NCBI GenBank assembly: GCA_010672925.1
Contig: JAAHFP010000027.1
Coordinates: 1-64,000 of the forward strand
Direction: 5' to 3'
Source: Symploca sp. SIO1C2
GTDB taxonomy: Bacteria; Cyanobacteriota; Cyanobacteriia; Cyanobacteriales; Coleofasciculaceae
DNA length: 64,000 nt
Shown here one piece after another: positions 17,457-26,044 of the stretch. The notes beneath the pieces were generated by a model that saw only the letters and a list, made by a program, of their open reading frames with translations, was not told where the DNA came from and did no database searches. The translations under genes and the position numbers were made by a program. Positions within the stretch are counted from its first letter, which is position 1. Every line of letters begins with the position of its first letter.

Positions 17457-18995
17457 ATGAACTCAAAACTACTAGATAAGCTAGGTGAGTGGAACCCACA
17501 GTTATATCGGGAACTGAAAGGGAAACTAAAGACTCGCAACCTGTTAATTACAGTTGCCATTTCTTTAATCATCCAATTAATACTCCTAGTATTTGCCTAT
17601 GAACAGTACTCCTTTTCTTCACAATACAGTTGGGAAGTTGTCTTCAGACCACTCAACTGGCTGTTACCATTTCTACTAATAATCTGCGGCGTCTACCAAC
17701 TATGCCAAGATTTAGCTCAAGAAGAGCGTCGAGGAACACTTAATTTTATCCGTTTAAGTCCCCAGTCTAGCCAGAATATTTTAATTGGGAAAATACTGGG
17801 AGTTCCTGCTCTACTTTACCTAGGAATAGCTCTCACAGTGCCATTGCATCTGTTTTCTGCCTTAGCTACTGGTATGTCTTTGCTCTGGCTCTTAGGCATT
17901 TATACCCTCTGGGGAGCTGGTTGCTGCCTGTTCTATAGTGCCGCTTTATTCTACACTTTACTGTGGAATTCTCAAGGAGACTCGAAATCTATTGCCGGGT
18001 TAGGGGGGCTTCTGGCCTTTTTTGTCAGCCCTTCTTACATCAGCGTTATTGATTTTAGCTTCCATTGGTACCAATCAAGCTCTCCCCTGAAAAACTGGCA
18101 ATGGTTTTTCCTTCCCCTAGGAAGTGAGGCATTTTTGGCTTATGCTTGGATAATCATTACTTTGAGTGTCGCCACTTACTGGATTTGGCAGGCAGTAAAT
18201 CGTCGTTTCCGTAACCCCAATGCCACCCTGCTGAGTAAGAAACACAGTTATTGGCTAGTTGCCTGCTTTCAGATATGGTTGTTAGGATTTGCCGTAGCAG
18301 AAATCAACTCAGCTCTTTCCGAGGCTCATCTGTTTGCCGGTTTGTTCTTTATCTTCTTTTTGAACCCTATCTGGTTCCTGGTTCTCATCGCCGCTTTGAC
18401 TCCTCACCGCCAAGCCTTATTAGATTGGGCTCGTTACCGTAGATACAGTAGTAGTTCTAATCGTAAAAGTTTTTGGCATCGCCCTCTAATGCAGGATTTG
18501 ATTTGGGGTGAAAAAAGTCCAGTACTAGTAGCAGTTGGGATTAATTTACTGATTACAGCGGTTATTTGGATACCTTGGGTGTTGTGGATACCGGAAGCAC
18601 TTTTGCAGCAAGATAATTTAACAACTCTCAAGGCTTTTTTTAGCGTACTCCTGACGATGAATTTAATATTGCTCTATGGAGCAATCAACCAACTAGTACT
18701 GTTCCTCAAAACCTCGAAACCGGAGTTATGGGCAACTGGAGTTATAGGTACTGTGATTGCCTTACCCTTCGTGATTAGTGGCATTCTGGGAGTTGAAGTG
18801 ATGCAAATACCTTTCCTGCTGATGTTTTCTCCCTTCCCCATGCTTGCCCTAGTTAATGGTTCACTTACCACAGTGTTCTTCGGTTTACTAGCTCAGTTGG
18901 GAGTTGTAGGATTGTTAAGTCTACAGTTAACGAAAAAACTGCAAAAGGCTGGTGAGTCTGAATCCAAAGGCCTACTTACAAGTGCGACATCTTAG
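17457..18995 (+). CDS. ABC-2 permease, paralogue 3
   Basis: 512 residues. Same architecture as the two upstream genes: LGEWNPQLYRELKGKLKTRN start, RRGTLNFIRLSPQSSQNIL coupling motif, central DWARYRRYSSS loop and WGEKSPV, but lacking about 50 residues, mostly the first periplasmic loop that holds Cys residues in paralogues 1 and 2. It is the most diverged copy. A short AATCTAAAATCTAAA heptamer run supplies its upstream region. Last gene of the ATPase-permease cluster. Confidence 0.78.
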   Translation: MNSKLLDKLGEWNPQLYRELKGKLKTRNLLITVAISLIIQLILLVFAYEQYSFSSQYSWEVVFRPLNWLLPFLLIICGVYQLCQDLAQEERRGTLNFIRLSPQSSQNILIGKILGVPALLYLGIALTVPLHLFSALATGMSLLWLLGIYTLWGAGCCLFYSAALFYTLLWNSQGDSKSIAGLGGLLAFFVSPSYISVIDFSFHWYQSSSPLKNWQWFFLPLGSEAFLAYAWIIITLSVATYWIWQAVNRRFRNPNATLLSKKHSYWLVACFQIWLLGFAVAEINSALSEAHLFAGLFFIFFLNPIWFLVLIAALTPHRQALLDWARYRRYSSSSNRKSFWHRPLMQDLIWGEKSPVLVAVGINLLITAVIWIPWVLWIPEALLQQDNLTTLKAFFSVLLTMNLILLYGAINQLVLFLKTSKPELWATGVIGTVIALPFVISGILGVEVMQIPFLLMFSPFPMLALVNGSLTTVFFGLLAQLGVVGLLSLQLTKKLQKAGESESKGLLTSATS

Positions 18996-19028
18996 TGTTA
19001 GGTGTTAGTGCGATTGCATATCTTGTAG

Positions 19029-19127
19029 TAGCCTATCTTGTAGGGTGCGTTAGCGTAACAAAGTACAATCGCATATCTTGTAGGGTGCGTTAGCGTAACA
19101 AAGTGGAGCGTAACGCACCACAGTACT
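19029..19127. repeat. Duplicated GTAGGGTGCGTTAGCGTAAC repeat
   Basis: CTTGTAGGGTGCGTTAGCG is present twice in tandem (about 19038 and 19078), each followed by TAACAAAGT, then GGAGCGTAACGCACC. Part of the same interspersed family as 5978-6008 and 6271-6300. Confidence 0.75.
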
Positions 19128-19150
19128 AATACCATTAATTACCAAATCCC

Positions 19151-20050
19151 GTGAAACCACAAACCCAGCAAATCATCACCACCCTAGCAGAGATCACCGA
19201 TGACTTATATTACAGCTTAGTTGGTGATGAACCCTATGTAACTGTTTTTTGGGAAGTTGAAGAAAAAGGGGAGTTTGACGTCGAAAACTTTCTGCTGGAT
19301 AGCGGTGCTTTAACTCCCTTTTCACCGGAAGATTTCCTCCATCAAATTCGACAAACTCAATCCCCATCAGTTGTCGAACATTACCAAAATCTCCTAGCCT
19401 TACTCCAAGCTAACTTATCAGAACTAACAATCTATAGTTACGGCTTTCCTGAATTATCAGAGGATTTGTTTAATGGAAATTTACCCCTTGAAGCCGATAA
19501 ACTTGCTCCCTTGCTCATTCCTCTGCTAATCGGTTTATCCCCAACAGGAGAATGGATTGGCTTAGCTCCCCAACAGAAGCGGGGATATCAATCATCTCCA
19601 AGGTTTGTTATTCCAGAGTTAGAATCGGTTGGGGAAACTACCAATGCATTAGTTGAACAAATTCAATCCCTCACCTCTCAAATCGAGCATAAACTAAGTA
19701 CCAAAAGTTGGAAACTGAGAAATTCTTGGCAAGTATTGCTTACCGCTAGCCGTACCTCAATCATCGAAAAGTTATTATCACAAGCCGGGTTTTTAAGTGT
19801 CGAAGAAATCAATAAATTTTTGCGTAATATTGAATCGGAACTAGAAGAATTGGAAGAAGATGAGGAATTGCCAACAGATTTACAGCAAACAATAGACCTT
19901 CGAGAATATTTTCAATCCCAACTGCTCAATTCCCGAGTTTACAATCTCGACTATAACATCAGTGATGAGTCCTTTACCATTCACTATGCCTTGGGACAAA
20001 CTGAAGATGGCGACTGGATGGGGGTAGTAACAGATAGTTTTACTTTTTGA
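19151..20050 (+). CDS. Nuclease A inhibitor (NuiA)-like protein with two related parts
   Basis: 299 residues, GTG start at 19151. The first 140 residues follow Anabaena NuiA: LAEITDDLYYSLVGDEP then VTVFWE, FSPEDFLHQI, VVEHYQNLLALLQANL and IGLSPTGEWIGLAP. NuiA binds and blocks the sugar-non-specific nuclease NucA. The C-terminal 60 residues repeat the second half of the fold (LREYFQSQLLNSRVYNLDYN, ALGQTEDGDWMGVVT), joined by a helical, acidic linker (ELEELEEDEELP). A NuiA-type domain with a partial second copy is unusual. No nuclease gene is adjacent. Role as inhibitor is inferred from similarity recalled, not computed. Confidence 0.65.
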   Translation: MKPQTQQIITTLAEITDDLYYSLVGDEPYVTVFWEVEEKGEFDVENFLLDSGALTPFSPEDFLHQIRQTQSPSVVEHYQNLLALLQANLSELTIYSYGFPELSEDLFNGNLPLEADKLAPLLIPLLIGLSPTGEWIGLAPQQKRGYQSSPRFVIPELESVGETTNALVEQIQSLTSQIEHKLSTKSWKLRNSWQVLLTASRTSIIEKLLSQAGFLSVEEINKFLRNIESELEELEEDEELPTDLQQTIDLREYFQSQLLNSRVYNLDYNISDESFTIHYALGQTEDGDWMGVVTDSFTF

Positions 20051-20090
20051 GAGCTTAAGTTTTAGTATAATCCGTTCATCAGTGGCTTGA

Positions 20091-20121
20091 GATACCCGAC
20101 TTCTTGAAGAAGTCGGGTATC
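20091..20121. terminator. Near-perfect 31-base palindrome
   Basis: GATACCCGACTTCTT is followed, after one base, by AAGAAGTCGGGTATC. It lies between the convergent NuiA-like and sigma-like genes, so it could end transcription from both sides, but a related copy at about 22483-22510 shows it is an interspersed repeat. Confidence 0.55.
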
Positions 20122-20195
20122 TGGGAGTATTGGGTTTCGTTTCTCTTCATCCAAGCTACAAGAGAACGCGATCTCACTGTTAAGAATATTGTAGC

Positions 20196-20810
20196 TTAAT
20201 TCATATCAATCTTAGTCAGATATAATTCTTTTAAAGGTTCTAGACGCTGACACATGCGTTGCCACTTTTTTCGCAGAGCTGGTTCATTTGTTTGTATCCC
20301 TTGAGTCTCAAGTTGCTGACGCACCTGCTTCCATGTCATGTCCTGCTCAACCCTAAGTTCTAAAATTTTTTGCTCTTCTGGTTTGAGTCCCCGTTTAATA
20401 TCTGCGATTACCTTAGTAAGTTCCTCTTTTTCAGAGTTCTCTTCTGGTAATGTAAGCTTTATCATTTGGCATTCTATTTCAGAATATTCGGCTGTTAGTT
20501 GCCATCTACTGTCTTCCCGACTTAGCTCTCTAATAATATTAAATGACGTACTTCGTAACCATGCTAGAGGATTCTTGATTGACTGATCTTTATCGAATTT
20601 TTCAATTGCGCGACAAATTGCTATGTTACGAATTTCATGCCATTCATAGCGGGATGCTAGATTAAAATGATTCAGTCGTGAGCAGATAAAGGCTATGAAA
20701 TTCCAATAATGACGAGTATTAGAATTTTCAAAAGTTTGTAAAAACTCATAAAATTCTTCCTTTGAGTTTAGGGTTTTAGATGAATCGAAAGATTGAAAAT
20801 TTGTAGACAT
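20196..20810 (-). CDS. RNA polymerase sigma-70-like factor, divergent
   Basis: 204 residues from the ATG at 20810, chosen because GGAGG sits seven bases upstream. The central region (WHEIRNIAICRAIEKFDKD, then NPLAWLRSTSFNIIRELSR) matches sigma region 2 with its aromatic and basic residues; the C-terminal GLKPEEQKILELRVEQDMTWKQV followed by LRKKWQRMCQRL matches sigma region 4 helix-turn-helix. ECF-like size, but without an adjacent anti-sigma gene. The gene downstream on the same strand encodes an RTX-like protein, a possible target. I rate it as a probable sigma factor of a cyanobacterial subgroup. Confidence 0.65.
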   Translation of the reverse strand: MSTNFQSFDSSKTLNSKEEFYEFLQTFENSNTRHYWNFIAFICSRLNHFNLASRYEWHEIRNIAICRAIEKFDKDQSIKNPLAWLRSTSFNIIRELSREDSRWQLTAEYSEIECQMIKLTLPEENSEKEELTKVIADIKRGLKPEEQKILELRVEQDMTWKQVRQQLETQGIQTNEPALRKKWQRMCQRLEPLKELYLTKIDMN

Positions 20811-21000
20811 TATTCCTCCAAAAATAGCAGTGAAATAAGAAGACATTAAATTACGGTTTAACTGGATTTTATGCCTCAACAGTCTAAATTGAATTAACCC
20901 ATGTCATAAATCATTAGATCTTCGGCATAGGTTGATGCAACTTAGCTCTATAACAACAACAGATACAGTGTTTTGCACTGTAATAAAGTACATCAAAAAA

Positions 21001-21031
21001 AGTCCCCCTTTCTAAGGGGGATTTAGGGGGA
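21001..21031. repeat. AGTCCCCCTTTCTAAGGGGGATTT repeat, copy 1
   Basis: CCCCCTTTCTAAGGGGG forms a hairpin and is followed by a TTTAGGGGGAT tail. Further copies are at 41434-41464 (inverted) and 53289-53320. It abuts the stop codon of the RTX-like gene. Confidence 0.8.
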
Positions 21032-21757
21032 TCAACAAAGTACCGCATAGGAGAGCAATCTGCTGTACAGAAGAACTACATTGCCTTCATCCAACATATC
21101 TTGTTGAATGAATACAGAACGGTCTACTTCAATTAACAAAGAACTTAGCAAATCATCTTCTTCTGCCAACTCCAAAATTTCTCCCATACGCTCTGCCTCT
21201 TCCTCAGAAAGCTCTGAAAGTAATGCTAGTTGGCGATACTCTATCACTAATGCAAAAACTTCCGTTGGAATTGTTACATCAGGCAGATTAATTAAGTTTG
21301 GGGAATCTTCAGATACATGAATAGTAGGAAGAAATACCGTTTTTTTCATCTTTTGGCAAAAGAAAGAATCTTCTCTTGTTCCCAATAAAGTATCGTTGCC
21401 ACATCTACAAAATAAAGTATCATCACCACATGTGCCATCTAAAATATCGTTATCCTCTGTACCATACAGCTCATCTACTGAATCTTCTGTTTGTATTAAA
21501 GTATCGTCACCACATGCGCCATTTAAATTATCGTTCCACTCTGCACCATACAGTTCATCATTTGCATAGTAATCGTTTTCAGTATCCCAAAAATCCTGTG
21601 TTGTATGCTCAGAGATATGATCGCTCTGTATTTGATTACACAAAGTATCTGCTTGCATGTGGTAATTTATCAAGTTTAACCTTGTACCCATCTGCACAAC
21701 CTCGTTATCGTTACTATAGTTATTGAAGTTAAAGGCAAAAGTGTGACATTTACTCAA
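21032..21757 (-). CDS. Degenerate RTX/hemolysin-type calcium-binding repeat protein
   Basis: 241 residues. The N-terminal 60 residues are Asn/His/Asp-rich with no family. Residues about 65-135 hold broken nonapeptide-like repeats: DELYGAEWNDNLNGACGDDTL, DELYGTEDNDILDGTCGDDTL and CGNDTLLG, related to GGxGxDxLx calcium-binding repeats but with Gly replaced by Thr, Cys or Glu. The C-terminal 100 residues (LPDVTIPTEVFALVIEYRQLALLSELSEEEAERMGEILELA) are helical and acidic. The stop codon is contributed at the border of an interspersed repeat (21001-21031), so the C-terminus may be truncated. Downstream of the sigma-like gene. Confidence 0.5.
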   Translation of the reverse strand: MSKCHTFAFNFNNYSNDNEVVQMGTRLNLINYHMQADTLCNQIQSDHISEHTTQDFWDTENDYYANDELYGAEWNDNLNGACGDDTLIQTEDSVDELYGTEDNDILDGTCGDDTLFCRCGNDTLLGTREDSFFCQKMKKTVFLPTIHVSEDSPNLINLPDVTIPTEVFALVIEYRQLALLSELSEEEAERMGEILELAEEDDLLSSLLIEVDRSVFIQQDMLDEGNVVLLYSRLLSYAVLC

Positions 21758-21832
21758 TTTAGAAAATCTGAGTCTGCATAGACAACATAGTCGTGCTGTA
21801 TTTACAGACTCGCTCCAGCTACAGCAACTTAT

Positions 21833-22048
21833 TTATTTCTCGGCAGTCTTCTGTTGATTGGAGTCTTTTGCTGAGTCGCTTGACCTTTTATCCACGTCAG
21901 TCTTGATTTTGATTCCCTTTGGACTGGCTTCTAGGTCGAAAAGATATCGCCCATTAACCATATAGACTGTAGTGAGCGCTCCTATAGCAAATATCAGCAC
22001 TCCGCAAAGCGGTAATGTAATTTGCCAGATGGGGAATAGGCGTTTCAT
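21833..22048 (-). CDS. Small single-pass membrane protein
   Basis: 71 residues. One hydrophobic helix (ITLPLCGVLIFAIGALTTVYMV) near the N-terminus preceded by Lys/Arg, then a polar, charged tail (KIKTDVDKRSSDSAKDSNQQK). An AGGAAG sequence lies just upstream of the ATG. Tail predicted outside or inside cannot be settled; the N-terminal positive charges favour N-in. No family recognised. Confidence 0.55.
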   Translation of the reverse strand: MKRLFPIWQITLPLCGVLIFAIGALTTVYMVNGRYLFDLEASPKGIKIKTDVDKRSSDSAKDSNQQKTAEK

Positions 22049-22649
22049 GATATACTCTTCCTCAAATTACAGAGACTTTTTAAAACCCAAAAAACCAGAT
22101 AATTGTATCTGGCTTTCTTTAAGTTCTATAATTTAGTGTCTTTTTCGAGAAATACTGTGACAGTTAATAATCCAAATGGCGAAATTCTGACTGCACTTTC
22201 TTCAAACTGTCAACCTGCTATGAGAATAAGTTAGATACGCGATCGCACTCAAAGAAATCAACCTCCACACTGGAACCAGATGCCATTTAATTGTTGTTTC
22301 TGGGTAATAATAACTCTCATACAGAGTTTTTCCCATCTCCGGTAGTATTAAGGCATATCCATATTATTCAGCATATTCGACGAGGGAAGTCTTTTCTACC
22401 GAGACAGAAGTAAAATCCAGAAAGGCTTCAAAAACATTATTGTTATTAATTCCGAGGTCAATATTAGTAGCTAACAGTTTGAAATCCCCGACTTCTTCAA
22501 GAAATCGAGGATTGGGGAGTGTTGGGTTTATCAAGAATTCGGATGATAGATAACAGGCAAGATGCCTATTCCACCAGAAACTAACAATAGCATTAGGTGA
22601 AAAGTAGGTACATCTTAGCTTACAAAACCCGCCAACTATGTTAATCTAC
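22049..22649. other. Intergenic gap without a recognisable gene
   Basis: 601 bp. I see one related copy of the CCCGACTTCTTCAAGAAATCG palindrome family near 22485 and an isolated HIP1 site near 22240. No ORF with coding character on either strand. Confidence 0.5.
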
Positions 22650-24041
22650 TTACCGACCAATTCCCACGTAATGGAAACCTGCCTTTTTCAAATCTTCAGG
22701 GTTTAGGAAATTGCGACCATCAATTAACAGGGGATTGTTCATCAGCTTGGCCATCTTATCATAATCCAACTTAGCGAATTGTTGCCAATCTGTAACTAAG
22801 ACCAAAGCATCACAACCATCAGCCAATCGCTCTGGATCAGTTTCCACAATCACCCCAGTTAAACCATGACGCATACCAGTAGAGGAAATAATTGGATCGT
22901 AGGCTTTGACTTTTGCCCCCAATCTGTTAAGCTCTTCAATCAGATTCAGAGCTGGAGCATCTCTTAGATCGTCAGTATCTGGCTTGAAAGTCAAACCTAG
23001 CAGTCCCACTGTTTTAGCCTTGAGCATTTTGAGTTCTTGCTTGAGTTTTTCCACTGCAAGCAAGCGTTGGCGTTGGTTAACACTAACGGTAGCTTTGAGC
23101 AATTGAGTGTCGTAGCCATAATCATCAGCGATATGAGTTAAAGCTAAGACATCTTTGGGGAAACAGGAACCACCCCAGCCAATCCCAGCTTGCAAAAACT
23201 TGTTACTGATGCGGGAGTCCAAACCAATTCCTCTCGCCACTTCAGTAACATCAGCACCAACGCGATCGCAAATATTGGCAACTTCATTAATAAAACTAAT
23301 TTTAGTTGCTAAAAAGGCATTGGCCGCATATTTAATCATTTCAGCGGAACTGAGATCTGTCACCAATACCGGTACTGGGGGTAGAGATTTGTCTTCTGCG
23401 TACTGGCGCTCAATGAGTGGTGTGTAGAGTTCCCGCATCATTTCGATTGCTTTAGTGCTATTGCCCCCTAATACAATCCTGTCTGGGTTAAAGGTGTCGT
23501 AAACAGCGGAGCCTTCCCGCAAAAATTCTGGATTACTGACGACATCAACAACAGCGGCAATCTCCTCCAGGGATTTATTTTCAGGAACACCACCAGCTGT
23601 CACCAAAGATTTCTGGCTCTCCGCTACACCATCCATCACGATTACCTTTACCCAATCTCCTGAGCCAATGGGTACTGTGGATTTATTCACAATCACCTTG
23701 TAACCACCATCAAGATGGTTACCAATTCCTCTAGCGACGGCTTCAACGTAGCGGGTATCACTCTCCCCTGTAGGTAATGGAGGTGTGCCTACTGCAATGA
23801 ACAAAATTTCCCCATGAGCAACACCAGCAGCTAAATCTGTTGTGAACTCCAGATTCCCAGCCTGGGAAGAAGCCTGCATCAGCTCAGAAAGTCCTGGCTC
23901 AAAGATAGGCGTTTGCCCAGATTGCATCAATTTGACTTTCTCTTCATTATTGTCTACGCAAATAACATGATGCCCGATGTGGGCCAAGCAAACACCGGTA
24001 ACTAAGCCAACGTATCCAGTACCAATAACACAAACACGCAT
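22650..24041 (-). CDS. ugd: UDP-glucose 6-dehydrogenase
   Basis: 463 residues from the ATG at 24041, where MRVCVIGTGYVGLVTGVCLA gives the Rossmann GxGxxG. Oxidises UDP-glucose to UDP-glucuronate with two NAD. Active-site segments are complete: NKSTVPIGSG (Thr), SNPEFLREGSA (Glu), SAEMIKYAANAF (Lys and Asn), GIGWGGSCFPKD (catalytic Cys and Asp) and LTFKPDTDDLRD. The next gene on the same strand upstream (24664) is the decarboxylase that uses its product. It is the functional counterpart of the altered paralogue at 44010. Confidence 0.95.
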   Translation of the reverse strand: MRVCVIGTGYVGLVTGVCLAHIGHHVICVDNNEEKVKLMQSGQTPIFEPGLSELMQASSQAGNLEFTTDLAAGVAHGEILFIAVGTPPLPTGESDTRYVEAVARGIGNHLDGGYKVIVNKSTVPIGSGDWVKVIVMDGVAESQKSLVTAGGVPENKSLEEIAAVVDVVSNPEFLREGSAVYDTFNPDRIVLGGNSTKAIEMMRELYTPLIERQYAEDKSLPPVPVLVTDLSSAEMIKYAANAFLATKISFINEVANICDRVGADVTEVARGIGLDSRISNKFLQAGIGWGGSCFPKDVLALTHIADDYGYDTQLLKATVSVNQRQRLLAVEKLKQELKMLKAKTVGLLGLTFKPDTDDLRDAPALNLIEELNRLGAKVKAYDPIISSTGMRHGLTGVIVETDPERLADGCDALVLVTDWQQFAKLDYDKMAKLMNNPLLIDGRNFLNPEDLKKAGFHYVGIGR

Positions 24042-24120
24042 AGAATTAAGTCTCACTTAATAGAAGTTATGGGGTTTTAAATCTCGCCTTCTGAGTGGGG
24101 TGACATACTCCTACACTTCC

Positions 24121-24502
24121 CTATCGGGTAAGTGCAGGCTTCTCAGCGACTCCAGCTATTGCTTCGGACATTAACTGAGCTTTAAGAACGGGATGCCCCA
24201 CCGCTCTATTTTTGATGTTGATCGCTGCATTGTGCTCCCGATCTAGATTGCACCCACAATTAGGTCAATTGTGCCAGCGAATATGCAGCTTTTTTGGTAC
24301 TTTCTCTCCACAACTTGAGCATTCTTGTGTGGTTTTGAGGATAAGTAAAGGTTCTGTAACGGTTGAGTGATTTGAACCTAGGCTTGCCACTTTTTTGGCC
24401 GTTACTATCCCCCTTCAAGAACCTGTCAAAAGTTAGCTTAACTCTCTTGACTACATCCTGTAAAACCTGAGGATAAATATCTTTGTACCAAGGTCTATCC
24501 AC
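24121..24502 (-). pseudogene. TnpB relic with internal deletion (IS200/IS605-type)
   Basis: Reading the minus strand, VDRPWYKDIYPQVLQD ... GKPRFKSLNRYRTFTYPQ matches the middle of TnpB before RuvC-I. At about 24335 it jumps, in another frame, to TTQECSSCGEKVPKKLHIRW, then an in-frame TGA, then PNCGCNLDREHNAAINIKNR and a normal C-terminus ending ALTR at 24121. So the N-terminus and the RuvC core (about 200 residues) are missing, while the CxxC...CxxC zinc ribbon is recognisable. Flanking GCCCCACGTC / GACGTGGGGC-type hairpin sequence (about 24498-24530) is an element end. Not functional. Confidence 0.85.
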
Positions 24503-24663
24503 GTTTACCCTAAGGGTTGAGACGTGGGGCTTCTGGCGGTTTAGCTAAAATGCATTTTAATATTAGTCCTAATTTCCTTTTTCAGTGCTTCAGAAGCACT
24601 TCACAACATTTTCCTGCACAACAGCTGATTTTGGGTGAGGCACCCTGAGTTATGGTTGACTGC

Positions 24664-25620
24664 TCAAACTGAAGCTAGGTGATGTTTATCAGATGAAGTT
24701 ACGCGATCGCGAAAATCCTCTATAGTTAGTTTTAACCCTTCGGATAAAGGAACAGTAGGTTGCCAGTTTAACAAAGTTTTGGCTTTGGTGATGTCAGGTT
24801 GACGACGTTTTGGATCATCCTGGGGTAGAGGCTTAAACAAAACTTCTGAGTCAGGATTAACCATGTTTTGGACTGCTTGAGCTAACTGTAGGATAGTATA
24901 CTCATCAGGATTACCTATGTTTATCGGTCCTGTATGTTCGCCATTCATTAGTCGGATTAGCCCTTCGACTAAATCGGAAACATAGCAGAAGCTACGAGTT
25001 TGAGAACCGTCTCCGTATACCGTTAGAGGTTCACCTTTGAGGGCTTGCACTACAAAATTGCTGACTACTCGACCATCATTTTCTAACATACGGGGACCGT
25101 AGGTATTAAAAATACGAGCAACGCGAATGTCTACATTATTCTGTAAGTAGTAGTCAAAGGCTAAGGTTTCTGCAACTCGCTTACCTTCGTCATAACAGCT
25201 GCGAGGACCGATGGGATTGACGTTTCCTCGGTAATCTTCTGACTGAGGATGTACTTCAGGATCGCCGTAAACCTCCGATGTAGAAGCTAGTAAAAATCTC
25301 GCCTTCACCCGTTTGGCTAACCCCAGCATATATAGAGTTCCCATGACATTAGTTTTAATTGTCTTAACGGGATTGTACTGGTAGTGAATCGGTGAAGCTG
25401 GGCAAGCGAGGTGATAAATTTGGTCTACTTCTAATTTAATTGGTTCAGTGATATCGTGGCGGATTAGTTCAAAATAAGGATTATCTAACCATTTGAGGAT
25501 ATTATGCTTACGACCAGTAAAGAAGTTATCTAAACATATAACCTCATGTTTTTGAGCCATCAAGCGATCAATCAGATGGGAGCCAATGAAGCCAGCACCA
25601 CCTGTAACCAGAATTCTCAT
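24664..25620 (-). CDS. uxs: UDP-glucuronate decarboxylase (UDP-xylose synthase)
   Basis: 318 residues from the ATG at 25620 ([20 protein letters not shown]). Extended SDR: GGAGFIG NAD site, [15 protein letters not shown], the [14 protein letters not shown] segment and SCYDEGKR with the YxxxK catalytic pair (Tyr, Lys), and [18 protein letters not shown]. The SPIHYQ and [20 protein letters not shown] motifs are diagnostic of UXS. Converts UDP-glucuronate to UDP-xylose, a donor for extracellular polysaccharide. Forms a pathway pair with ugd, separated by 622 bp containing the tnpB relic. Confidence 0.93.
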   Translation of the reverse strand: MRILVTGGAGFIGSHLIDRLMAQKHEVICLDNFFTGRKHNILKWLDNPYFELIRHDITEPIKLEVDQIYHLACPASPIHYQYNPVKTIKTNVMGTLYMLGLAKRVKARFLLASTSEVYGDPEVHPQSEDYRGNVNPIGPRSCYDEGKRVAETLAFDYYLQNNVDIRVARIFNTYGPRMLENDGRVVSNFVVQALKGEPLTVYGDGSQTRSFCYVSDLVEGLIRLMNGEHTGPINIGNPDEYTILQLAQAVQNMVNPDSEVLFKPLPQDDPKRRQPDITKAKTLLNWQPTVPLSEGLKLTIEDFRDRVTSSDKHHLASV

Positions 25621-26044
25621 ATAGACTTTACTCTTTAATAATAGAACCAACCCTAAGCTAACCTTGACTCATTGCACTGTCCAGAGTTGCTTTTTAAACA
25701 GTACTTCACAAAATCTGACTAGAGACATAGCATGTTTAGCTCATCCCTAGGAAGACAGTAAGGGAGGGGTGAGCGAAAGAGGGAGCAGATGAGCAGATGA
25801 GCGGAGGAGCAGAGGAAGAAGAGAGAACTGATAATGTTTGGATACAAAGCTCAAGAAATCCCACCCAAAATTTCACCTCACCCGTAAGGGAGATGGGAGT
25901 TTTTTTTGTTGTCATACCAAATGCTGTAGAGACGTTGCATGCAACGTCTCTACAATGTGGACATAACAGCTACACGCATACCGGATGTGGTATTAGTTGT
26001 TTGTCAAAAAATAAACAACAGTCAGGGGATAATCTGAGAGTTGA
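25621..26044. other. Repeat-rich gap between uxs and lepA
   Basis: 424 bp. Contains an AGATGAGCAG purine run (about 25780-25805), a CCCACCCAAAATTTCACC stretch and the perfect palindrome at 25926-25953. No coding signal. Confidence 0.55.
25926..25953. repeat. Perfect 28-base palindrome, copy 1
   Basis: GTAGAGACGTTGCA followed by its exact reverse complement, then ACAATGTGGACAT. The same palindrome plus the same 13-base tail is at 60297-60324. Interspersed element; could form a cruciform or RNA hairpin. Confidence 0.9.
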
